Assembly (NCBI GenBank): GCA_964361785.1
Contig: CAYIBX010000039.1
Coordinates: forward strand, 1-6,070
Reading direction: 5' to 3'
Source of the DNA: UBA927 sp964361785
GTDB lineage: Bacteria; Patescibacteriota; Microgenomatia; UBA10105; UBA927
DNA: 6,070 bases
Under the pieces are notes generated by a model, which was not told the origin of the DNA, ran no database searches, and was given only the letters and a program-made list of their open reading frames with translations. Shown piece by piece: positions 1 through 4,425 of this stretch; the stretch's first letter is position 1; every line of letters starts with the position of its first letter. The position numbers were made by a program, and so were the translations under genes.

Positions 1-18
1 TTTCACACTTTCCTACAA

Positions 19-39
19 GGAGTCGCGGCAGAGCCGCGA
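19..39. repeat. REP-like hairpin headed by GGAG
   Basis: A perfect 7-bp stem (TCGCGGC at 23-29, GCCGCGA at 33-39) closes a 3-base loop. The tetranucleotide GGAG at 19-22 sits directly at its 5' foot. REP palindromes mobilised by REP-associated tyrosine transposases (RAYT, related to IS200/IS605) typically start with GTAG or GGAG followed by such a GC-rich hairpin. No U-run follows, so an intrinsic terminator is unlikely. A 10-bp AT palindrome (TAAAATTTTA) lies close downstream at 52-61. Only one copy is present here and no transposase is seen, so the REP label rests on structure alone. Confidence 0.45.
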
Positions 40-49
40 GGAATACTAG

Positions 50-274
50 TTTAAAATTTTACATACAGATCTTGCAGGCAAAGAAGGGATTGTTGCCGCA
101 GTCTATGATGCCGCTCGACCATCAAGAGGACTAAAAACATTCGCCCGAGTTACCTTCAAAGAAATACCTTCGTTAAAAAGACCTGTCAGAGAAGCAGTCA
201 GACAAGCTAAAAATAACAACAGTGATGTCTATATTGAATTCTTACCTATCGAATCTGTCGTTGAAAACGAATAG
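50..274 (+). pseudogene. 3' remnant of a gene of unknown function, start lost
   Basis: An open frame follows an in-frame TAG at 47-49 and runs about 74 codons to a TAG at 272-274, with no ATG, GTG or TTG in it. The translation looks like real protein: it includes TDLAGKEGIVAAVYDA, then RVTFKEIP, a basic helix around KRPVREAVRQAK, and an acidic end IEFLPIESVVENE. The family is not recognised. The most economical reading is the C-terminal part of a gene whose 5' part was removed or shifted when the hairpin element at 19-39 arrived. Frame 3 is open from the window edge to 134, so a frameshifted gene entering from the left is also possible. Its stop lies 6 bases from the SIMPL-derived repeat at 281. 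Confidence 0.45.
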
Positions 275-280
275 CGATCC

Positions 281-313
281 TTACTCCAACTCGTACGTCA
301 CGGTGACGATTTT
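281..313 (-). repeat. Left copy of a 33-bp direct repeat: remnant 3' end of a SIMPL gene
   Basis: This segment matches 1042-1074 at 32 of 33 positions (C at 296 against T at 1057). The right copy is the last 33 bases of the intact SIMPL-1 gene. Read on the minus strand, the left copy with its next codon gives EKIVTVTYELE and a stop, against NKIVTVTYELE in the intact protein. Similarity stops abruptly after this block, and a minus-strand in-frame stop lies a few codons upstream, so this is not a working gene. It is either a repeat made by insertion at the 3' end of the SIMPL gene or the last trace of a second paralog. Confidence 0.8.
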
Positions 314-351
314 CTCTAAATATTGATCTACTTAGATATCTTTTGTCTCTC

Positions 352-382
352 TTGACCAACCTCCACGTTGATAAAGGATAAT
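352..382 (+). promoter_or_regulatory. Possible weak promoter before the 158-aa gene
   Basis: TTGACC at 352-357 and GATAAT at 377-382 resemble -35 and -10 boxes, but the 19-base spacer is long. A start point about 7 nt downstream would fall on the ATG at 389, giving a leaderless mRNA. That conflicts with the AAAGGA Shine-Dalgarno at 373-378, so either the promoter or the ribosome site is not the one used. Confidence 0.25.
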
Positions 383-388
383 GTGGCT

Positions 389-865
389 ATGGAAAAACTC
401 AGCCTCGTAAAACTTTACAAAAAACACATTAGAGGCACGTCCGAAAAAGCGCCTGTAGTGCCATTATGTATTCATTTATGTACGCTAACAAATGCAGTAA
501 GAATCGCCTTATGTATCCAATGTCAAAAAATATATATCACCACTCGTGTACTAAAACACTTATACGATTCAAAACCAGCAGAAGAGTTTGAATTTTTGTT
601 ACGAAATATAGGTGTCATAGTCAAATATCCTGATCATCTCTATCAAAATAAGAGCAATAAAAGAGGAACACATCTATTTACAAAAACAATAAAAAATATA
701 TTATACGCGTGCTCCATAGAAACTACTGCTGATAAAAACCCAGATGAGAAAGAGGACGGAATGATTTATGTTGTAACAGGATTTAGAATTCGACCCAAGA
801 AAACAAGCTATCTGACAAATTACTCACTCATTTGGAGCTGGAAGGGCGACAAACCTTCATCGTAG
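389..865 (+). CDS. Hypothetical protein, possible BECR-fold RNase-like domain
   Basis: The product is a soluble 158-residue protein with no signal peptide or membrane segment. I chose ATG 389 because AAAGGA at 373-378 lies 10 bases upstream; a TTG at 368 would add 7 residues but has no ribosome site. The N-terminus carries a Cys cluster, C27-x3-C31-x10-C42-x2-C45, which could bind a metal. The core has a helix with LKHLYD (His57), an acidic stretch, a KYPDHLYQNK segment (80-89), and C-terminal strands with IYVVTGFRI and LIWSWKG. The order His-containing helix, 'PD.iy' strand, Lys-rich strand, 'VVT.F' strand and 'LxW' end recalls small barnase/EndoU/colicin/RelE-like (BECR) nucleases of phages and toxins. 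This is recognition by pattern, not by alignment. The gene sits alone between 33-bp direct repeats, with leftward promoters beyond its 3' end. A conserved non-toxic protein of this lineage is the main alternative. Confidence 0.75.
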   Translation: MEKLSLVKLYKKHIRGTSEKAPVVPLCIHLCTLTNAVRIALCIQCQKIYITTRVLKHLYDSKPAEEFEFLLRNIGVIVKYPDHLYQNKSNKRGTHLFTKTIKNILYACSIETTADKNPDEKEDGMIYVVTGFRIRPKKTSYLTNYSLIWSWKGDKPSS

Positions 866-956
866 TATTTTCGATACCTTTCGGTCTACTTATACTCCGC
901 AGTAGAGCCTTTCTGCATTTCAGCCCCAAATCAATCAGTAATCGTTTTGGATTGTT

Positions 957-985
957 ATAATAACCAATTTATCAATTACTGTCAA
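957..985 (-). promoter_or_regulatory. Sigma70-type promoter reading leftward, antisense to the 158-aa gene
   Basis: On the minus strand a perfect TTGACA (plus 980-985) and TATTAT (plus 957-962, 5 of 6 consensus) are separated by exactly 17 bases. Transcription would begin near 950 and run into the 3' end of the 389-865 gene as antisense RNA. No minus-strand gene of normal size lies downstream; the only ORFs before the antisense stretch are about 10 codons long. The same AT-rich block also reads TGTTATAAT on the plus strand, an extended -10 without a matching -35. Confidence 0.5.
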
Positions 986-1007
986 TGTAAGATTATTCCC
1001 TATTTCT

Positions 1008-1036
1008 ATAATGACTTACGTTAAGAGATCTGTCAA
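1008..1036 (-). promoter_or_regulatory. Second leftward sigma70-type promoter, in tandem
   Basis: A second perfect TTGACA on the minus strand (plus 1031-1036) is followed after 17 bases by CATTAT (plus 1008-1013, 4 of 6 consensus). It lies 51 bases upstream of the similar promoter at 957-985 and points the same way, starting only 6 bases beyond the SIMPL-1 stop codon. The weaker -10 makes it less certain than its neighbour. Confidence 0.35.
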
Positions 1037-1041
1037 TACCT

Positions 1042-1074
1042 TTACTCCAACTCGTATGTCACGGTGACGATTTT
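1042..1074 (-). repeat. Right copy of the 33-bp direct repeat (end of SIMPL-1)
   Basis: This is the partner of 281-313 and encodes KIVTVTYELE plus the stop of the intact SIMPL-1 protein. The two copies stand 761 bases apart in the same orientation and bracket the 158-aa gene and the tandem leftward promoters. One mismatch in 33 bases suggests a recent duplication, or conservation of the copy that still codes. Confidence 0.8.
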
Positions 1075-1785
1075 GTTGACCGTGCCAGACCCCGGCTCTA
1101 TGCCGCCTCCTCCGCCGCCGCCCTCCATACGAAAAAATGTTTGTGAAGGAGCATACCCCTCAATCACACTGATGATTTTTCCAAGTTTTCTTCCACTGCT
1201 TTGTGCCACAATTGCCGCTTTCTCCCCTGCATTTTTGAGTGCTTGATCAAACAATTCATTGGAGGCGGAAGTTGTATCATCAAAGCTAAAATTCGGGCCG
1301 TTTACATTGGTCGCACCACTTTTAGTAAGTACACTCGCTAAAGGCGATGCGCGATCGACATCTGAAAGTTTCACCTCAATCGTATTACTTACATTCCATT
1401 GTCCGGCTCGATATTTCTGCCGACCTTCTGCATCATAATATTGTTCCTGATTTTGATAAATGTTAAGGCTCTGAGTTTTGATGTCCTCAGCATTCACCCC
1501 AAACTCTTTAACCGCTTGTATAATAGCGTCTACTTTTTTATTGACATCATTTACAGCTATCTGCTTATCATCGCCGTACGCGTTGACCCCAGCGCTAAAC
1601 TGAGCAACTTGCGTTTTTTCCTGTGATTTTGCTTCTCCCACGACGGTTACACTTCCTACGGGCTGAATACCTATCTTTCCCCATGAAACTAATTTCCACG
1701 GCAAAAGAAAACTTACACAAACGACAAAAAATAGACCAACTAAAATCATCGCGATGAGGCTAGCAGATAACGATTTTGGTGTCAT
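1042..1785 (-). CDS. SIMPL domain (DUF541) membrane-anchored protein 1
   Basis: The 247-residue protein starts at ATG 1785, which has GGGAGA (plus 1792-1797) 6 bases upstream; a TTG at 1821 would add 12 residues but runs through the likely promoter. Residues about 9-29 form one hydrophobic segment (IAMILVGLFFVVCVSFLL), either an uncleaved anchor or a signal sequence, placing the rest outside the membrane. The SIMPL/DUF541 domain spans about 45-247: VTVVGEA opening strand, GVNAEDIKT at 96-104, the typical GRKLGKI near 198-204, and a closing strand IVTVTYELE. SIMPL proteins fold as in mouse SIMPL and bacterial BP26/OmpA-like oligomers; their role in bacteria is poorly known. Seven glycines in a row (222-228) form a flexible linker before the last strand. 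It is clearly paralogous to the gene at 2627. Its last 33 bases are repeated at 281-313. Confidence 0.9.
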   Translation of the reverse strand: MTPKSLSASLIAMILVGLFFVVCVSFLLPWKLVSWGKIGIQPVGSVTVVGEAKSQEKTQVAQFSAGVNAYGDDKQIAVNDVNKKVDAIIQAVKEFGVNAEDIKTQSLNIYQNQEQYYDAEGRQKYRAGQWNVSNTIEVKLSDVDRASPLASVLTKSGATNVNGPNFSFDDTTSASNELFDQALKNAGEKAAIVAQSSGRKLGKIISVIEGYAPSQTFFRMEGGGGGGGIEPGSGTVNKIVTVTYELE

Positions 1786-1804
1786 AAAGCTTCTCCCTAC
1801 ATCC

Positions 1805-1834
1805 ATTAAACACATTATCAAAGCCCGATGTCAA
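1805..1834 (-). promoter_or_regulatory. SIMPL-1 promoter (TTGACA-18-TTTAAT)
   Basis: On the minus strand a perfect TTGACA (plus 1829-1834) is followed after 18 bases by TTTAAT (plus 1805-1810). The expected start near 1798 leaves a leader of roughly 13 nt that still contains the GGGAGA ribosome site of ATG 1785. It overlaps the folD promoter physically. Confidence 0.6.
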
Positions 1835-1843
1835 TGGTATACT
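1815..1843 (+). promoter_or_regulatory. folD promoter with extended -10, almost no leader
   Basis: TGGTATACT at 1835-1843 is an extended -10 (TGn before TATACT at 1838-1843). TTATCA at 1815-1820 is a 4-of-6 match to -35 at a 17-base spacing. Transcription should start near 1850, only a few bases before the folD ATG at 1854, so the mRNA would be leaderless or nearly so. This fits the absence of a Shine-Dalgarno. It overlaps the SIMPL-1 promoter at 1805-1834. Confidence 0.55.
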
Positions 1844-1853
1844 TAAGCATACT

Positions 1854-2630
1854 ATGATCATTGATGGTAAAGCTCTTGCAGATATAATACTTTCTTCACT
1901 CAAAAAAGACGTAGAAAAATTATCTTGTACACCAACACTTGCAGTTATCCAAATTGGAGATAATCCAGCCTCGCTTGCCTACATCAAACAAAAACAAAAA
2001 GCAGCAGAAATAATTAATGCAAACGTAATAATAAGCAACACCATGTCAGACCTTGAGCGCTTTAACAACGACCCATCAATTCACGGCGTCATTATTCAGC
2101 GACCAGTACCAGTATCGATAGAGAAGTATCATGTGAGAATACAAAAAGATATCGACGGATTCGAAAAAAATACACTATATGATGTACCTGTTGCATTAGC
2201 GATTCACAAAATACTAAAACAAATCAATGCGGATCTTTCAAAACATATTATCGTTGTCGGAAGAGGGGAGACTGCAGGAAAACCAATTTTTCAGTATGTT
2301 CAAAAGTTAAATTGTACGACGTCTCAAATTTTCTCAACAAGTCCAAACAATACTGAATTTCTAAAAAAAGCAGACATCATCATAAGTTGCGTAGGGAAAA
2401 AACGTGTGATTACAAGCAGGGATATAAAACAAGGAGTAATTCTTATAAGCGTCGGCATTTGGCGTGATGGTGAAGGTAAACTTCATGGGGATTATGATGA
2501 AAAAGATATCAAAGAAAAAGCCTCTTGGTATACGCCCACACCTAAAGGAGTAGGACCAGTAAATGTCGCCTGCCTCATGCAAAATCTTGTCAAAGCGTGT
2601 ATGCTAACAAAAGGAGGAATTGCTCTATGA
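1854..2630 (+). CDS. folD: Bifunctional methylenetetrahydrofolate dehydrogenase/cyclohydrolase, divergent and short
   Basis: FolD oxidises 5,10-methylene-THF to methenyl-THF with NADP and hydrolyses it to 10-formyl-THF, in the cytoplasm, supplying purine and formyl-Met synthesis. Catalytic positions of the family are visible: Tyr43 and Lys47 (YIKQK), Gln82 (VIIQRPVP) and Asp101 (KDIDGF). The Rossmann part has GRGETAGKP at 136-144 in place of the usual GRSxxVGKP, ADIIISCVG near 173-181, VGIWRDGEGKLHGDYD, and the C-terminal signature TPTPKGVGPVNVACLMQN (227-244). At 258 residues it is about 30 shorter than E. coli FolD. The conserved PCTPxG stretch after Asp101 is replaced by DVPVALAIHKIL. The start has no Shine-Dalgarno but lies 10 bases after an extended -10. 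Its TGA overlaps the ATG of SIMPL-2, so the two are coupled. Confidence 0.93.
   Translation: MIIDGKALADIILSSLKKDVEKLSCTPTLAVIQIGDNPASLAYIKQKQKAAEIINANVIISNTMSDLERFNNDPSIHGVIIQRPVPVSIEKYHVRIQKDIDGFEKNTLYDVPVALAIHKILKQINADLSKHIIVVGRGETAGKPIFQYVQKLNCTTSQIFSTSPNNTEFLKKADIIISCVGKKRVITSRDIKQGVILISVGIWRDGEGKLHGDYDEKDIKEKASWYTPTPKGVGPVNVACLMQNLVKACMLTKGGIAL
2612..2617 (+). promoter_or_regulatory. Strong Shine-Dalgarno of SIMPL-2
   Basis: AGGAGG lies 9 bases before ATG 2627, inside the last codons of folD. It fixes the start of SIMPL-2 over an upstream in-frame GTG at 2597. Because ATGA shares bases with the folD stop, it also supports UGA being read as stop here. Confidence 0.85.
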
Positions 2631-3364
2631 AACTATCAGCAGGCGGAGTCGTCATCGTTTTTTTTGTTTCCCTTTTTGCGTTTGTAAAACTTGTCGGCCC
2701 CATTCCTTTTAGCATGCAAAGTATCACTACTCAAAAAACCGACTTCTTTACCGTGACAGGGGTTGGAAAGACAACAGTGACACCCGACGTTGCAGTCATA
2801 AACGTCGGTGTAACTTCTCAAGGGACAACCGTAAAAATTGCACAAAAAGAATTAAACACCAAAATGGATGCCATTACCAAAAGCATCAAACAATTAGGCG
2901 TTGACGCCAAAGACATAAAAACATCCAACTATTCCATAAACCCTCGCTATGACTACCAATCAAGTACCCAACGCATCATAGGATTCGATGCAAATTCATC
3001 TCTTACCATCAAAGTTCGTGATATGGATAAAGCCAATGATGTCGTCGATGCTTCTACCGCAAGTGGCGCCAATCAAGTAGGAGGTATATCGTTTGAAGTA
3101 GATGATCGTATGAAAGCGGAAAACGAGGCACGGACGTTGGCCGTCGATAACGCCAAATACAAAGCAGAACTCGCAGCTAAAACAACTGGATTTACCTTAG
3201 GTAAAATCGTAAATTACTCTGAAGGGACTGATAACGCCATTAGACCAATGATGGCGGTAAAAACTATGGCTCTGGGAGAGAAAGATCAAGATGTAGCCTC
3301 TACCGTAGAGCCAGGATCCACAGAAATTACCCTGCAAGTCACGCTAAGCTACCAATTACAATAA
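2627..3364 (+). CDS. SIMPL domain (DUF541) membrane-anchored protein 2
   Basis: The 245-residue protein has a hydrophobic N-terminal segment at about 5-23 (AGGVVIVFFVSLFAFV) that should anchor or export it, followed by a SIMPL/DUF541 domain at about 40-245. Landmarks are FTVTGVGK (41-48), GVDAKDIKT (91-99), and GFTLGKI (178-184), closing with ITLQVTLSYQLQ. GVxAxDIKT and LGKI line up with the paralog at 1042-1785; this copy lacks the polyglycine linker and has a Met-rich loop instead. It overlaps folD by 4 bases and must share its transcript. No terminator is visible between it and the peptidase gene, so that gene may belong to the same unit. A link between SIMPL and folate chemistry is not known to me; the coupling may only reflect genome compaction. 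Confidence 0.92.
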   Translation: MKLSAGGVVIVFFVSLFAFVKLVGPIPFSMQSITTQKTDFFTVTGVGKTTVTPDVAVINVGVTSQGTTVKIAQKELNTKMDAITKSIKQLGVDAKDIKTSNYSINPRYDYQSSTQRIIGFDANSSLTIKVRDMDKANDVVDASTASGANQVGGISFEVDDRMKAENEARTLAVDNAKYKAELAAKTTGFTLGKIVNYSEGTDNAIRPMMAVKTMALGEKDQDVASTVEPGSTEITLQVTLSYQLQ

Positions 3365-3390
3365 AACTCCTCATGACCATACTATAGGAC

Positions 3391-3419
3391 TTGTTTACTC
3401 ATTTCGTGGGGAGTAGAAT
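3391..3419 (+). promoter_or_regulatory. Possible promoter before the peptidase gene
   Basis: TTGTTT at 3391-3396 and TAGAAT at 3414-3419 are 17 bases apart. The -35 is weak (TTG only) but the -10 is good. If it is used, transcription would start near 3426, after the ATG at 3418, and translation would have to begin at ATG 3463. Confidence 0.25.
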
Positions 3420-4065
3420 GAGTATTCTAGAGCCTCTAATCAAGATTTATCTAATACAGTATATGGGAAGAAAACACGTAAAACCTATCATGCAGCCAGA
3501 TGATACGACGTGTGGACCAGCGTCTATCAAACATGCACTCAATGTTCTCGGCATCCGCAAATCACTTTCATCTCTTGTAGAACTTTGCAAAACTTCAAGA
3601 AACGGCACATCGACCAAAAATATGATTACTGCCATTACGAAACTGGGGCTCTCGGTAATGGCTGTAGAAAACGCAACTCTTCGCCATTTACAAAGCGCTT
3701 TAAAGTATCCGCCAGCAAACCCAAGAGCAGCAATTGTTTCTTATCTTTATGACCTCAATGAAAAAGACGAACCGCATATAGAATCTGGACATTGGGCAGT
3801 GGTCGCATCCTATTTGTCCGCCAAAAGCCGCATCGTGCTTTTGGATAGTGCATCCGGCAAACGTAAATCCTACAACTGGACAGACTTTCGTTCGCGCTGG
3901 TTTGACTACGATTATAAACGAAGAAAAATAACGAAACGCTCAAAAAAATTTCGACTCGTTAAAAGTTGGCAGCCGCAGTTACTTCTGGTTATCGCAAAAA
4001 CACCGGAAGCATTACCAAAATTCCGAATTAATACGGCCCACATCTTTACACCGATTGCCGCCTAA
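3418..4065 (+). CDS. C39-like cysteine peptidase, stand-alone domain
   Basis: The 215-residue protein has the papain-like C39 pattern: Gln26 and Cys32 in QPDDTTCGP (26-34), His125 in SGHWAVV, and Asp143 in VLLDSASG, matching the oxyanion Gln and Cys/His/Asp triad. C39 domains cut leader peptides after double-Gly sites, usually fused to ABC exporters; here there is no transporter part, membrane helix or signal peptide, so it should act in the cytoplasm. The C-terminal third is basic (DYKRRKITKRSKK). ATG 3418 has GGGGAG at 3408-3413, 4 bases upstream. The alternative ATG 3463 has no ribosome site but gives a start, MGRKHVKPIMQPDD, closer to what I expect of relatives. It follows SIMPL-2 by 53 bases and converges on the ligase pair from the right. 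Substrate unknown. Confidence 0.8.
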   Translation: MSILEPLIKIYLIQYMGRKHVKPIMQPDDTTCGPASIKHALNVLGIRKSLSSLVELCKTSRNGTSTKNMITAITKLGLSVMAVENATLRHLQSALKYPPANPRAAIVSYLYDLNEKDEPHIESGHWAVVASYLSAKSRIVLLDSASGKRKSYNWTDFRSRWFDYDYKRRKITKRSKKFRLVKSWQPQLLLVIAKTPEALPKFRINTAHIFTPIAA

Positions 4066-4077
4066 GAGCGGAGGCAA
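4055..4077. terminator. Stem-loop between convergent genes, possible bidirectional terminator
   Basis: TTGCCGCC (4055-4062) and GGAGGCAA (4070-4077) pair over 8 bases with one mismatch around a 7-base loop that contains the peptidase stop codon. It is placed where the peptidase gene and the leftward helical-protein gene (stop at 4090) meet. Neither side has a clean U-run; the plus side is only moderately T-rich (ATTTCGCTTCTT), so termination efficiency is doubtful. Confidence 0.4.
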
Positions 4078-4089
4078 CGATTTCGCTTC

Positions 4090-4425
4090 TTACCCACGGG
4101 TAGCTTTGTTTTCTAACTCCAAAATAGTTGCGATTTTTTTTGGATCTGCACCAGCTAAAAGTACGCCCACCCGATCTTTTTTTCTTATCGCATAACATTC
4201 TCGTCTTAATTGACCCAGTAATATATTCTCTTCTTCGTTTAATCCATCCATTCTTGGATTAAAAAATAATATATTCAGTGCATTTTTTGCATGTGATATA
4301 TGCGTAGCGCTTTCTTCTCGTGACCCGCGACCTAAGGCATTTTTAGCCTTTTGAAACGAAGTCATTGCGTACCTTTTTAAACCGAGAGTAAATAGAGAGT
4401 CTCCACGCTCAGAATTATCTGACAT
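4090..4425 (-). CDS. Small helical protein of unknown function, coupled to the ATP-grasp gene
   Basis: The protein has 111 residues when started at ATG 4425; a longer frame to 4491 lies inside the ligase gene and is unlikely. The sequence is not recognised. It reads as alpha-helical and charged: SLFTLGLKRYAMTSFQKAKNAL, then a helix ending NALNILFF, NEEENILLGQLRRECYAI, and DPKKIATILELENKA near the end, which could be helical-repeat-like. No membrane segment or metal motif is visible. Its ATG lies 8 bases inside the end of the ATP-grasp gene (11-base overlap counting start and stop codons), so it is probably translated by reinitiation after the ligase and may bind it. A purine-rich GGTGG lies about 17 bases upstream, too far for a normal ribosome site. 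Confidence 0.7.
   Translation of the reverse strand: MSDNSERGDSLFTLGLKRYAMTSFQKAKNALGRGSREESATHISHAKNALNILFFNPRMDGLNEEENILLGQLRRECYAIRKKDRVGVLLAGADPKKIATILELENKATRG

Noticed and set aside
3..134. Frame open from the window edge on the plus strand
   Set aside because: It crosses the hairpin and ends in a sequence without protein-like pattern; too short and cut by the edge to call a gene, though it may be the tail of an upstream reading frame.
368..388. Upstream TTG start for the 158-aa gene
   Set aside because: No Shine-Dalgarno precedes it, whereas AAAGGA lies 10 bases before ATG 389.
953..961. Plus-strand extended -10 TGTTATAAT
   Set aside because: No -35 at proper spacing and no plus-strand gene downstream before 1854; the same bases fit better as the -10 of the leftward TTGACA-17-TATTAT promoter.
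1064..1246. Plus-strand ORF with a run of prolines
   Set aside because: It is the antisense shadow of the polyglycine region of SIMPL-1, has no ribosome site or promoter, and shows no protein family features.
2628..2630. UGA recoded as glycine, as in Gracilibacteria or SR1
   Set aside because: The UGA is part of an ATGA overlap with a strong AGGAGG for the next gene, and FolD is already complete at its C-terminus; the other genes end with UAA or UAG.
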